64,000 nt of DNA from CAZUDO01 sp964618895 (GCA_964618895.1 CAZUDO010000063.1:10517-74516), one strand, 5' to 3'; numbered from the stretch's first letter, positions 8,400-16,552 are shown. Notes: generated by a model from the sequence alone, not told the origin. Translations and numbers: made by a program.

Positions 8400-8925
8400 G
8401 TGGCGCAAGAGGCGGCCACAATCAGGTCTTCCCTGATCCTACTCGTCGTCGCCGTGAGTCCGGCGTCGGCCGGGGCGGGGCGGATCTCGCCCAACGGCCG
8501 GCCGCTCGGTCACAGCCTGGTTCAGTGGCAGCGGATGTACCTCGACTGCCTCGCGACGTCTTCGACGAACCCGCTTTTCACGGGTGCCTGCGGTGAGATC
8601 GTGGCGGGGGCGTACTTCTTTTCCGCCTCCACGGGCCCGGACGTACGACTCGAGTGCGACGTCCCTGTCGGGGTGCCCGTGGTCGTCGTGCCGTCCGGCG
8701 TGCTCTCGGAGATCCCGTCGTTATGGTGCGAACGACGCGGCGGTGCTGGCGGACGCCCGGTCCAGCTACGACCAGCTGCTCTCGTCGTCCGTCACGGTCG
8801 ACGGCGCGGACGTTTCGCTTGACGGCATCTTCCGTGAGGCGGGGGTCTACGACGTCGGCCCGGTCGAGACCGGGAGCTTCTACGACGTGATCTGTCTCCA
8901 ACCCCTCGCGATGGTTGCCGCCTGA
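8400..8925 (+). pseudogene. Frameshifted secreted protein of the W-x-x-R-W/NP-L type
   Basis: From a GTG at 8400 the frame reads a signal peptide (SSLILLVVAVSPASA) and a secreted-protein core: GRPLGHSLVQWQ, then STNPLFTGACG, then DVRLECDVPVGVPVVVVPSG. The frame ends in nonsense, but removing one T at about 8721 continues the same protein as YGANDAAVLADARSSYDQ to a stop at 8923-8925. The joined product would be about 174 residues. The layout matches a family of exported proteins I know only as hypothetical (a WxxRWWQW-like start, then CxVPxGxxxFFPI). Either the gene is a recent pseudogene or the assembly has a one-base error. Confidence 0.6.
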
Positions 8926-9034
8926 CCGAGAGTATTCGGCGGGAAGGTAGTTCGGGGGCTGGTCGGCCGCACCGGCTTCCCGTATGAGCGACGCGTATGA
9001 AAGTCGGCCTGGCCCATGGTCGGACGACGTTGTC

Positions 9035-9052
9035 TTAGTCCACCCATTAGTC
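9035..9052 (+). promoter_or_regulatory. Direct repeat TTAGTC-N6-TTAGTC upstream of vapB
   Basis: TTAGTC occurs at 9035-9040 and 9047-9052, twelve bases start to start, i.e. about one helical turn apart on the same face. It lies 14-31 bp before the antitoxin start in an AT-rich patch. Such repeats are typical operator half-sites for autoregulating antitoxins. No binding data can be read here. Confidence 0.35.
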
Positions 9053-9065
9053 TACTCTGGGGGGC

Positions 9066-9308
9066 GTGAAATCGGTCAACGTGCACGAGGCGAAGACACA
9101 CTTCTCGCGGCTCCTGGCCCGGGTGGAGCGGGGTCACGAGGTGCTGATCTCGCGCGCGGGGAAGCCGGTGGCACGCCTGGTCCCCCATCAGCCCAAACTG
9201 CGCGCGCCGGTGTTCGGCGCCGATCGCGGCAAGTTCGTGGTGCCAGATGATTTCGACGCGCCCCTGCCCGACGAAGTGCTTGCGGCCTTCGAGGGCGGGG
9301 GCCGGTGA
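9066..9308 (+). CDS. Phd/YefM-type antitoxin
   Basis: This 80-residue protein starts MKSVNVHEAKTHFSRLLARV and continues EVLISRAGKPVARLVP. That is the standard N-terminal DNA-binding and dimer domain of the Phd/YefM family. The C-terminal part (residues 50-80) is acidic and flexible and should wrap the partner toxin. The start is GTG at 9066, with a GGGGGG stretch just before it as a possible ribosome site. It overlaps the downstream PIN toxin by four bases. It should neutralise the toxin and repress its own promoter, probably at the TTAGTC repeats upstream. Confidence 0.92.
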   Translation: MKSVNVHEAKTHFSRLLARVERGHEVLISRAGKPVARLVPHQPKLRAPVFGADRGKFVVPDDFDAPLPDEVLAAFEGGGR

Positions 9309-9694
9309 AGATTCTCATCGACACCCAGTGTTGGCTGTGGCTGTGCGCGAGCCCGGAGCGATTCTCCGCGGCCACCCTTGCTCGGCTCGCGGATCCCCGC
9401 ACGGAGAGATTGCTGTCGTCCGCGAGCGTGTGGGAGATGGTGATCAAACACCAGCTCGGGAAGCTCCCTCTCCCGCTTCACCCGCGGGATTTCGTTCCGT
9501 CGCGGCTCGAGGCCACGCAGGCGCAGGTTCTGGAGATCTCCGCCGCGCACGCGTTGCGGATCGCGGACCTCCCCGCGCACCACCGCGATCCGTTCGACCG
9601 GATGATCGTCGCCCAGGCGCTGGTCGAAGGCGCGCCACTGCTCACGGCGGACCGAGCGCTCGGCCAGTACGCCGTCGAGCTGCTCAGCCCCTGA
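9305..9694 (+). CDS. vapC: PIN-domain toxin (VapC-type ribonuclease)
   Basis: The 129-residue protein is a complete PIN domain. Acidic active-site residues are visible in LIDTQCWLWL (D6), SASVWEMVIK (Glu) and DPFDRMIVAQA (two Asp), with a final acidic residue in LLTADRALG. These coordinate Mg2+ for RNA cleavage. The sequence HxLGKLPLPxxP and HHRDPFDRM are typical of the VapC group paired with Phd-type antitoxins. It overlaps the antitoxin gene by four bases (GTGA). All catalytic positions seem intact, so the module is probably active. Confidence 0.93.
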   Translation: MKILIDTQCWLWLCASPERFSAATLARLADPRTERLLSSASVWEMVIKHQLGKLPLPLHPRDFVPSRLEATQAQVLEISAAHALRIADLPAHHRDPFDRMIVAQALVEGAPLLTADRALGQYAVELLSP

Positions 9695-9859
9695 GCCCGT
9701 AGGCGGCGTGGGCGACGAGGAGGATCAGCACGAGAGCGCGCGTGGCGCACCTACTGCCGGTACCATACCGGCGCGTCGCAAACCGCGTCAACGGTAATTC
9801 CGGCCGACCGAATGCTTTCGTCGATGATCGGACGAGGGCGTCCCGGCGTGGATGCGTCC

Positions 9860-9998
9860 GCGGGATCCCGCGCTCGTAGAGTGGTCGAAAGGTGGCCGCG
9901 AACGCCCGATCGCGCAGGACGTCGATGTATACGCTCGTGTCGACGACGACGCGTCCCGTCACGCGGCGCCCCAGGGATCGCCGTAGTTCCGAGCCCTG
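9860..9998 (-). pseudogene. Remnant of a second vapBC pair (antitoxin tail and PIN N-terminus)
   Basis: Reading the minus strand, bases 9998-9959 encode ARNYGDPWGAA followed by a stop, a typical end of a VapB-type antitoxin. The GTG at 9962 overlaps that stop and opens VTGRVVVDTSVYIDVL, the start of a PIN domain with its first catalytic Asp. The PIN homology continues to about FRPLYERGIP and then fades into unrelated sequence near 9860; the remaining catalytic acids are absent. Upstream of 9998 the antitoxin is replaced by the coding region of another gene. It is the scar of a deleted toxin-antitoxin module. Confidence 0.55.
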
Positions 9999-10009
9999 CC
10001 TGCGGCCCG

Positions 10010-10759
10010 GTGGCCACCGGCACGCCGTGCTACGACGATCTGAACCCGTGCACGACCGACGCGTGCGACGCCGCCGGCATCTGTGCCCATCCGCCGGCGG
10101 GGGCCGGCCTGCCCTGCCTCGACGACGCCAACGCCTGTACCACCGACGTGTGCGACGCAGCGGGCGTCTGCACCCACCCGGCCCTGCCCGACGCCGACGG
10201 CGACGGCCTGTGCGACGCGCTCGACGAATGCCCGCAGGGCGTCGCGCTAACGTCCGCGCGCGTCAAGATCGGCCGCTTCAGCACCGGGCCGGGAGACGAC
10301 CGCCTCGCCGTCCGCGGCCAGCTGACGCTGCCCGTGCCGATCACGCCGCCGATCGATCCCGTGAGTCACGGCGTACGCCTGCTGATCCGCGACGCCGCCG
10401 GCGGCTCGGCCGGTGGCGCCTTTCTCGACGTGACCGTGCCCGCGGGCGCCTATTCGGAGAGCACCGGAACCGGATGGGCGGTGAAGGGCGGCAGCCGGTT
10501 CCTGTTCCGCTCGCCGCAACCGGTGGGCGGGGCGGTACGGGCGGTACGCCTGCAGCTCCCGCCGACGATTCCGGGACGGGTGCGGGTGGCGATCACCGGC
10601 ACGGAGGGGAGCTTCGTCTCCGGGGTGTTCGCTCTGCCCCCACGGGTCACCGTGCTGCTCGACCCCCCGGCGACGCCGTCGGTACAGTGCGCCGAAGCCA
10701 CCTCCGCCGCAGCGCAGCGCATCTATCAGGCGGGCGCGACCACCATCGTCTGTCGGTAA
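10010..10759 (+). pseudogene. 5'-truncated secreted protein with CTTDxC cysteine repeats
   Basis: Two tandem cysteine repeats (NPCTTDACDAAGIC and NACTTDVCDAAGVC, each followed by HP) lead into a calcium-type motif DADGDGLCD. A beta-rich C-terminal domain of about 150 residues follows. Such proteins are normally long secreted surface proteins with a signal peptide, but none is found here. The homology begins abruptly at about base 10000, exactly where a vapB remnant ends on the other strand. The GTG at 10010 is the first in-frame start. The gene looks cut by the same rearrangement that destroyed the toxin-antitoxin pair; whether the stump is translated is unknown. Confidence 0.6.
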
Positions 10760-10761
10760 CG

Positions 10762-11352
10762 TCAGCGGCCCTCTGCCGCACCGACGTACCAGAGCGCGTT
10801 CGAGCCGTACTCCCGCAGCGTCGGAGCCACGTCGTCCGGGAACTCCTCCGCCCGTAGCAACCGGCGCGGCACGTGCAGCACCAGCCGCCCATCGGCCGCG
10901 AGCCGGTCGTGCACCAGTGCGCGCAGCGCCGCGAACACGGCGACACGCGCGCGCGCGTCTTCGACCAGCGCGTACGGCGGGTCCACGAACACGAGGTCGT
11001 AGCGCGCGTCGCGACCGATCAACGCCCCGCCCTGCCAGCTCGCCGGCGCCAGCGCATCGCCGCACACCACCTCCGCCTGCTCGCCCACGCCGAGCGCCGC
11101 CACGTTGGCGCGGAGATGGGTCAGCGCCGCCGGCTCACGCTCCACCAGGCGCGCGGCGCGGGCGCCGCGGGACAGTGCCTCCAGGCCGAGCGATCCCGAG
11201 CCGGCGAACAGATCCAGCACCACCGCATCGGCCGTCCAGGGCGCGAGGGTCGCGAACAGCGCCTCGCGCACGCGGTCGAGCATCGGGCGGGTGGCACGAC
11301 CCGCGGGCGCGCCGATGCGCCGCCCGCGGTGGCGGCCGGCGACGATGCGCAT
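10762..11352 (-). CDS. rsmD: 16S rRNA (guanine(966)-N2)-methyltransferase RsmD
   Basis: The 196-residue protein starts MRIVAGRHRGRRI and carries RPMLDRVREALF, both diagnostic of RsmD. The SAM-binding motif is VLDLFAGSGSLGLEALSRGA (about residues 44-63), and the catalytic motif is DLVFVDPPY. It methylates N2 of G966 in 16S rRNA during 30S assembly. Its length is usual for the family. It lies four bases after hflX on the same strand, an unusual partner, so co-transcription from hflX is likely. The 3' end is two bases from the end of the convergent cysteine-repeat gene. Confidence 0.95.
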   Translation of the reverse strand: MRIVAGRHRGRRIGAPAGRATRPMLDRVREALFATLAPWTADAVVLDLFAGSGSLGLEALSRGARAARLVEREPAALTHLRANVAALGVGEQAEVVCGDALAPASWQGGALIGRDARYDLVFVDPPYALVEDARARVAVFAALRALVHDRLAADGRLVLHVPRRLLRAEEFPDDVAPTLREYGSNALWYVGAAEGR

Positions 11353-11356
11353 CGAC

Positions 11357-12628
11357 TCAGCCGGCCTGCAGCTTCGCGAGCACGTCGGCCGACGCCTTCA
11401 CCCGGAACACCGCGGCGTCGGCCTCGGCGCGCTCCTCGAGCACCTGGCAGGCGGCGAAGATGGCGCCGCGCAGCTGCTGGCGGTCCCAGGGCACGCGCAG
11501 CTCGGTCTCCACCAGGTCGCGCGTGAAGAACGCCGCCAGCGCCGTGTGCAGGCGCGCCACGTCGGCCGGGCGCTTGGCCGAGACCACCAGCGCATCCGGC
11601 CACTCGGCCCGCAGGCGCGCCGTGACCTCCGCCTGCGCGGCCTCGTCGCCGACGCGGTCGATCTTGTTGAACACCAGCAGCCGCGGCACGTCGCCGGCGC
11701 CGATCTCGTCGAGCACCTCGGCGGTGACCGCCAGTTGGCGCGCGAAGCCGGGGTCGGAGGCGTCCACGAGGTGCGCCAGCAGCGACGCTTCCAGCGCCTC
11801 GGCCAGCGTGCTCTTGAACGACGTCACCAGGCCGTGCGGCAGCTTCTTGATGAAGCCGACGGTGTCCGACACCAGGATGCGCGGCCGCGTCTCGGGCACC
11901 AGCGTCCGCACCGTGGTCTCGAGCGTAGCGAAGAGCTTGTCGGCGACGTACACGTCGCTGCCGGTCAGGGCGCGCATGAGCGTCGACTTGCCAGCGTTGG
12001 TGTAGCCCACGAGCGCCACCCGGGCGAGTTCCTGGCGGCGCGCGCGCTGCGTGCGACGGTCGTCTTCCAGGGTCGCCAGCTCGGCGGTCAGCTCGGCGAT
12101 GCGGTCGCGGATCTTCCGCCGGTCGAGCTCGACACCCGACTCGCCGGCGCCCTTGCCGCCGATGCCGCCGCGCTGGCGGTCGCGGCCCTTGCCCTGCTCG
12201 CGGAGCCGCGGCGCCATGTACTGCAGGCGGACGATCTCTACCTGCACCCGGGCCGCGCGCGAGCGGGCGTGGCGGTGGAAGATCTCCAGGATGACGGCGG
12301 TGCGGTCCATCACCACCGCGCCGGTCTCGCGCTCGAGGTTCCGGGCCTGCGAGGGGGTGATCTCGTGGTCGACCAGGATGGTGTCCACCGTGCCCCCGGC
12401 GACCAGCGCCTTCAGCTCCCCGACCTTGCCCGAGCCGAGGTACGTGCCCGGGTCGAACGCCTGGCGTCGTTGGGTGTGCGTGCCGGCGACGGCGAGGCCG
12501 AGCGTCTTCGCCAGCCGGCGCAGCTCGGCCAGTGACTCGGCAAACTCGGCGTCGTCGACCTCGGGCCGCTGGACGGCGACCAGCACGGCGCTGTGGATGG
12601 GGGTGGGTTCGACGTCGTGCATGGGCAA
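11357..12628 (-). CDS. hflX: GTPase HflX
   Basis: The 423-residue protein has the HflX layout. An N-terminal domain holds GTYLGSGKVGELKALV and DHEITPSQARNLE; the glycine-rich loop GGIGGKGAGESGVELDRR precedes a coiled coil. The G domain begins near residue 205 with Walker A VGYTNAGKSTLMRALTG, then DTVGFIKKLPHGLVTSFKST, and the base-recognition motif NKID. HflX binds 50S subunits and splits stalled ribosomes under stress. The start at 12628 lies 34 bp from a divergent gene, so the two promoters overlap. All nucleotide-binding motifs are intact. Confidence 0.96.
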   Translation of the reverse strand: MPMHDVEPTPIHSAVLVAVQRPEVDDAEFAESLAELRRLAKTLGLAVAGTHTQRRQAFDPGTYLGSGKVGELKALVAGGTVDTILVDHEITPSQARNLERETGAVVMDRTAVILEIFHRHARSRAARVQVEIVRLQYMAPRLREQGKGRDRQRGGIGGKGAGESGVELDRRKIRDRIAELTAELATLEDDRRTQRARRQELARVALVGYTNAGKSTLMRALTGSDVYVADKLFATLETTVRTLVPETRPRILVSDTVGFIKKLPHGLVTSFKSTLAEALEASLLAHLVDASDPGFARQLAVTAEVLDEIGAGDVPRLLVFNKIDRVGDEAAQAEVTARLRAEWPDALVVSAKRPADVARLHTALAAFFTRDLVETELRVPWDRQQLRGAIFAACQVLEERAEADAAVFRVKASADVLAKLQAG

Positions 12629-12661
12629 CCGCGCTCCTGCGGGCCGGCACTATACTGGACC

Positions 12662-13201
12662 GTGCCGGGGAACGCTCACGGGGTGCTACAAGGGCACGTG
12701 CACGATTGGCGACTGCCGCGCCAGCTCGAGGCCGACGCCCGCGCCGGTGCCATCCGGGCCGTCCTGGCGGAGCGCACGCGGACGCTCTGGCCGGGCGGCA
12801 CCCTCCAGGTCCCCGTGCTGGCGCTGTCCGCACCGCTCGTGGCCGCGCTCCGCGCCGCTATGGGGCGCAGCCGGCTCCATCGTGGCCTCGAGGCGGCCGT
12901 CGCCGCCCTCGACGCCGAGCGCCGGGGACTCGCCGTCACGGCCCGGCGGTCGGGGCGCGTCGCCGGCGAGCGCATCTCGCGCCTCTGCCTGGTCGCCGAC
13001 GACGGCGCGGAGCGCTTCTACCGGCAGGTGGAGCGCTGCCTCGCCGACAACGCCCCGCGGATCGCGGGCTGCCTGCTCACGGTCGACAGCACCACGCTCG
13101 GGACCACGCTCTACGGCCGGGACGCGGCGGTGAAGCTGGTGCTCGTCGACCACAAGGACGCGGTGGTGGACGTGCTGCGGTCGCTGGCGGACACGGGGTG
13201 A
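12662..13201 (+). CDS. Conserved hypothetical protein
   Basis: The 179-residue protein starts at GTG 12662; the open frame extends further upstream but would run into hflX. The sequence is a plain soluble alpha/beta protein, with no signal peptide, no cysteine cluster and no motif that I recognise. The C-terminal part (GCLLTVDSTTLGTTLYGRD, then KLVLVDHKDAVVDVL) looks well structured. A TATACT at 12651-12656 could be its -10 box. It diverges from hflX and its last 125 bp overlap the convergent sulfatase gene. I assign no function. Confidence 0.6.
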   Translation: MPGNAHGVLQGHVHDWRLPRQLEADARAGAIRAVLAERTRTLWPGGTLQVPVLALSAPLVAALRAAMGRSRLHRGLEAAVAALDAERRGLAVTARRSGRVAGERISRLCLVADDGAERFYRQVERCLADNAPRIAGCLLTVDSTTLGTTLYGRDAAVKLVLVDHKDAVVDVLRSLADTG

Positions 13202-15110
13202 CCCGGCCCGCCGGGGCGCGTCGCAACGGCGCTCTGGCGCGCAGCGCGTCGAGGCGGCTGCGCAACGCGTCCTGGACGCCGGCCGTGGTCGGGTCGCTCG
13301 CCCGGTTGTCGAGTTCGTAGGGGTCGTTCACCAGATCGTAGAGCTCGACCACGCCGGCGGTGTTCGGGTACGTGATGTACTTCCACTGCTCGGTCCGCAC
13401 GCCCGCGTAGCTGGTCACGTCGGGATAGGTGTGTTCGAGCAGCAGATCGGTCCGCCACGCGACCGGCTCGTCCTGCAGGAGCGGCACCAGGCTGCGCCCC
13501 TGCACGGAGGTCGGGATGGGGAGCCCGGCCAGCTGGGCGATGGTGGGCGCCAGGTCGATGTTCATGGCGAGGGCCGGCTCGTCCCGTACCGTGCGCACGA
13601 CCCGTGGCCAGCGCACGACGAGCGGGATGCGAATGCTCTCTTCGTAGGCGGGCCCCTTGCTCCAGAAGTACCGGTGCTCGCCCCAGAAGTGACCGTTGTC
13701 CGACAGGAAGATGACCACCGTGTCGTCGCTCACGCCGCTCACCTCGAGCGCCGACATGATGCTGTCGACCGCCTCGTCCACGGCCAGGAGGGTCGTGATC
13801 TGGCGGGTGCCGATGACGTCGGACCAGCCACCATAGGTGAGGAACCCCTGCAACACATCCCACGCGCGCGGAAGCTCCTGGATCCAGGTGGGCTTGTCCG
13901 CCACGTCCGCCTCGTTCCAGCTGGGCGCCCGCACGGCCGGGGGTGGTCCCACCGCCGCCAGGTGACGGGGCGCCGGGATCGGCGGCCCACCGCCTTCCTG
14001 GTGCGGGCCCTGCAGTCCGACGAGCAGGAAGAACGGCTGGCCGCGAGCGGCCAAAATGAAGTCCACCGCCTTCGCAGCGAGCACGTCCGTCGAATAGTCC
14101 GTCGCCGCGGTGCCGTAGCTGACCAGCGTCCCCTGCTCGACCAGCTGGTAATCGTAGTAGCGGGGAAGGACGAAGCCGTGCCACTCGTCCCACCCGGGGG
14201 GTACGTAGCAGCCCGTGCCGGTCGGCGGGCACTGCGGCAGGTAGTGGTTGCCGTACTTGCCGTACATGCCGGTCCGGTATCCCGCGGCCCGCAACCCGGT
14301 GGCGAGCGTCGGCCGGGATCCCGCCACGAACGGGATGCCGCCGCCGTTCGGCAGGTTGTTCAGCACGCGGTGCCGGTGCGCGTACTGCCCGGTCAAGATG
14401 CTCGCCCGCGCCGGCGCGCACGTCGGCGTGGGCGCGAAGGCGTTCGAGAAGGTCACGCCCTGCGCGCCGAGCCGGTCGAGCACGTGCGGCATGCCGGACA
14501 ACGTGTCCCAGCGTTGGTCGTCGCTCAGGATGATGACGACGTTCGGACGCCCGCTGTCCCGACACGCCAACGCCACGAAAGGACTCGGCCGGCACTCGCT
14601 GATCACGTCGACCAACGCTCGCGTCGCCACCGTGAGCTGGACGGTCACCGGACCCTCCGGCGGGCCGTCGTCCGTCGCCGGAAACTCCAGCCGCCGCATC
14701 CGCACGCGCAGCCGGGCCGCCCCGGAGGCGCCGGCGGGGGCGAGCACGGCGAGCACGGTGCGCGCCGGATTCGCGCACACGATGCGGAGCCCGTTCCGAA
14801 CGCAGCCCTCGAGCACGGCCTGCGCGCGGAACACCCCGGCATCGCGCACCTGGAGCGATACGCTACCCGCCAGCAGCGCCTGCTCCGCCCCGACCACCTC
14901 GTCGGCCCGCACCGTGGTGCTGAGCGAGACGTACCCCGTCGCAACGGCGGTGACGCCTGCCGGGCGCAGCAGGACGCGTATCACGTCGAACGGTCGGGCG
15001 GCCCCCGCGGGGGAGCCCGTCGCCCAGACGATCACGCCGGCGAGGGCCGGAAGCCCCCGCACGACGCGCCAGCCCGCGCCGCGCGTCAGACCCCTGGCAA
15101 TCGACGGCAT
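13077..15110 (-). CDS. Secreted type I sulfatase
   Basis: The 677-residue protein has an N-terminal signal or anchor region, a beta-rich domain to about residue 180, then a sulfatase domain starting PNVVIILSDDQRWDTLSG. The active-site signature is CAPARASILTG, whose Cys is converted to formylglycine by a maturase. Metal-binding Asp residues are in SDDQR and in the motif VIFLSDNGHFWGEH. It should hydrolyse sulfate esters in the periplasm or outside the cell. The final 40 or so residues (Pro/Arg-rich) overlap the convergent gene and look like readthrough rather than sulfatase fold, so the original stop may have been lost. Confidence 0.9.
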   Translation of the reverse strand: MPSIARGLTRGAGWRVVRGLPALAGVIVWATGSPAGAARPFDVIRVLLRPAGVTAVATGYVSLSTTVRADEVVGAEQALLAGSVSLQVRDAGVFRAQAVLEGCVRNGLRIVCANPARTVLAVLAPAGASGAARLRVRMRRLEFPATDDGPPEGPVTVQLTVATRALVDVISECRPSPFVALACRDSGRPNVVIILSDDQRWDTLSGMPHVLDRLGAQGVTFSNAFAPTPTCAPARASILTGQYAHRHRVLNNLPNGGGIPFVAGSRPTLATGLRAAGYRTGMYGKYGNHYLPQCPPTGTGCYVPPGWDEWHGFVLPRYYDYQLVEQGTLVSYGTAATDYSTDVLAAKAVDFILAARGQPFFLLVGLQGPHQEGGGPPIPAPRHLAAVGPPPAVRAPSWNEADVADKPTWIQELPRAWDVLQGFLTYGGWSDVIGTRQITTLLAVDEAVDSIMSALEVSGVSDDTVVIFLSDNGHFWGEHRYFWSKGPAYEESIRIPLVVRWPRVVRTVRDEPALAMNIDLAPTIAQLAGLPIPTSVQGRSLVPLLQDEPVAWRTDLLLEHTYPDVTSYAGVRTEQWKYITYPNTAGVVELYDLVNDPYELDNRASDPTTAGVQDALRSRLDALRARAPLRRAPAGRVTPCPPATAARPPPRPCGRRAPASPPRPGRRAWSRAWCCRP

Positions 15111-15325
15111 CCCGCCTGTCCTGCGCGAGCACTATGCGAGAGGCGGGACCACGTCAAGTGCTTTCAAGCATGAGGGTGTAGAAAGCACACTTGTTTCCGC
15201 CGCGGCCCGCTAGCCGAGCACGCTCCGTACCAGCACGTCGCTCGACGTCCCCAGCGCCAGCGCCGCCCCGATGGGGCTTGCCTCCGGCCGCTCACCTCTG
15301 CCACAAGGCGCACGCACGCCTGCGG

Positions 15326-15421
15326 GGAGAAGGATGGGGCCCGGTGGCCCCACCGGTCTTCAAAACCGCGTTGTCCCTCCTTGCGGGGGACGGAAGGTTC
15401 GACTCCTTCCCTTCTCCGCCA
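15326..15421 (+). tRNA. selC: tRNA-Sec (anticodon TCA)
   Basis: A 96-base tRNA including an encoded CCA (15419-15421). It has the bacterial tRNA-Sec features: 8-bp acceptor stem (GGAGAAGG 15326-15333 with CCTTCTCC 15410-15417), discriminator G, and 6-bp D stem GGGGCC/GGCCCC closed by a four-base loop. The anticodon loop is CTTCAAA with TCA at 15360-15362. The variable arm is long (TGTCCCTCC...GGGGGAC), and a 5-bp T stem GAAGG/CCTTC brackets TTCGACT. It reads UGA as selenocysteine, so this organism should also carry selA, selB and selD; none lies in the window. The outermost anticodon-stem pair is mismatched. Confidence 0.95.
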
Positions 15422-15439
15422 AAACCCCATGTCCAGCCT

Positions 15440-15712
15440 GTGCAAGCATTTGACAGCCAGTTTCAGGCTGCGCTTGCGGATGGAACGTTCTCCTGGCTGG
15501 CTGACGATGTACGTACCGCGCTTGAGGAAGCCTGTATGGCGATGCGGAGAGGGAACGCTCTGCTGGACATAGTGCTGAACGCCCCCGACATTAACCAGCG
15601 ACGCAGCGCCCAGCCGCGAGCCCACCAGGCGTTCAAAGAGGTCGGTGAGAAGATTCAGGCCGCACAGACCCTATTGCGAAGACTCCTTGATAGTGATGCG
15701 GCTCGCGGCTAG
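15440..15712 (+). CDS. Small hypothetical protein after selC
   Basis: The GTG at 15440 opens 90 codons of soluble, mainly helical sequence (SWLADDVRTALEEACMAMRR, later HQAFKEVGEKIQAAQTLLRR). It begins only 18 bp after the tRNA-Sec CCA. No Shine-Dalgarno is obvious and I do not recognise the family. The helical, charged character and the following row of small same-strand genes fit a phage- or island-derived segment. The open frame continues upstream through the tRNA, which is not meaningful. Confidence 0.4.
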   Translation: MQAFDSQFQAALADGTFSWLADDVRTALEEACMAMRRGNALLDIVLNAPDINQRRSAQPRAHQAFKEVGEKIQAAQTLLRRLLDSDAARG

Positions 15713-15735
15713 CGGCTCCCCCGCGAAGGCCGTCA

Positions 15736-15867
15736 ATGCACGGGCATTGCCTACGGGGTGACGGGTATTCTCCCCTCGCCGCCGAGGTCGAGGTGGACAG
15801 CATCCCTGAACTCCTGGATGAGATCGCGCGGCTGCGCGGCATGCTGATCGAGGCCGAGGCGCCTTGA
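15736..15867 (+). CDS. Very small hypothetical protein (43 residues)
   Basis: An ATG at 15736 preceded by GAAGG opens 43 codons that end in IPELLDEIARLRGMLIEAEA, a regular amphipathic helix of the kind used for dimerisation. It sits between two other same-strand small genes and has coding-like third-position GC. No family is recognised. It may be a short coiled-coil partner protein or chance. Confidence 0.35.
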   Translation: MHGHCLRGDGYSPLAAEVEVDSIPELLDEIARLRGMLIEAEAP

Positions 15868-15919
15868 ACGACCTTCCCGGCGTGCGGTAGACGCCGTAGT
15901 ACTCGTCGCGGATGGCTAC

Positions 15920-16552
15920 ATGAGTCCCATGCCGGAGCCTGAGACGATCCGGTTCAGCGGTGAAGTCCTGGCGGTCAAGGCGCGCATCCGCCTGATCCGC
16001 TCCTTCGATCAAGTCTCGCACCAGTATCAGGGCTACACCCTCGTCCTTCGAGACGACGAGGCGCCAGAGACCGTGCGGCGGATCGCCATCGGACCGGGCG
16101 CTCACGCGAAGCATCAGTTCCGCATCGGGGACCGGGTCTCGGGCAACGCGCATCGCGTGCCCGATCCCGCGACGGAGTGGGCCGAGTTCTATCGCGTCAG
16201 CGGGCTCCGACTGGAGCGACGGGGGCCGGAGGCTCAGCAGCGACCGCCCGACCCCGAGGGTGGAATCGCCGTACCCCTGGAGGTCTATCGCGCGAACGGG
16301 CATCGGCGCCTCGATGCCAAGACGTGCGCCGAGCAGTGTGCCCGGTGTCCGTGGGGGCTCACGATGGCGACCGAGATCATCCTCGACCAGTGGAACCCGT
16401 CCAAGACGAAGTGGCGGTTCGAGACGCACTGCTACGGGCCACGCGGCTGTCCTCGCTACAAGGCCGGCCCACCCCGGAGAGTCCCAGGCCGGAAGCCAGG
16501 CATGGTCTGGATTGACGATGATGTCGAGCGCGAGGAGCGTGACTGCGGGTAG
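15920..16552 (+). CDS. Hypothetical protein with C-terminal cysteine cluster
   Basis: The 210-residue protein has an N-terminal half that looks like an OB-fold (strands in IRFSGEVLAVKARIRLIRSF and RIGDRVSGNAHR). The C-terminal half holds a cysteine cluster, CAEQCARC and later CYGPRGC, suitable for zinc or an iron-sulfur centre. Starts at 15920 and 15929 are both ATG. I do not recognise a named family. OB-fold plus zinc cluster suggests nucleic-acid binding. It is the largest gene of the group following tRNA-Sec, and an inverted repeat (16557-16575) after its stop could end the transcript. Confidence 0.6.
   Translation: MSPMPEPETIRFSGEVLAVKARIRLIRSFDQVSHQYQGYTLVLRDDEAPETVRRIAIGPGAHAKHQFRIGDRVSGNAHRVPDPATEWAEFYRVSGLRLERRGPEAQQRPPDPEGGIAVPLEVYRANGHRRLDAKTCAEQCARCPWGLTMATEIILDQWNPSKTKWRFETHCYGPRGCPRYKAGPPRRVPGRKPGMVWIDDDVEREERDCG

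Noticed and set aside
8715..8730. Possible selenocysteine or programmed frameshift explaining the broken secreted gene
   Set aside because: No in-frame UGA is involved and no slippery sequence of known type is seen; a plain one-base insertion is simpler.
15191..15439. Upstream extension of the small gene after selC through the tRNA
   Set aside because: The frame is open by chance across the tRNA; the product would be Pro/Arg-rich and start before the tRNA gene.
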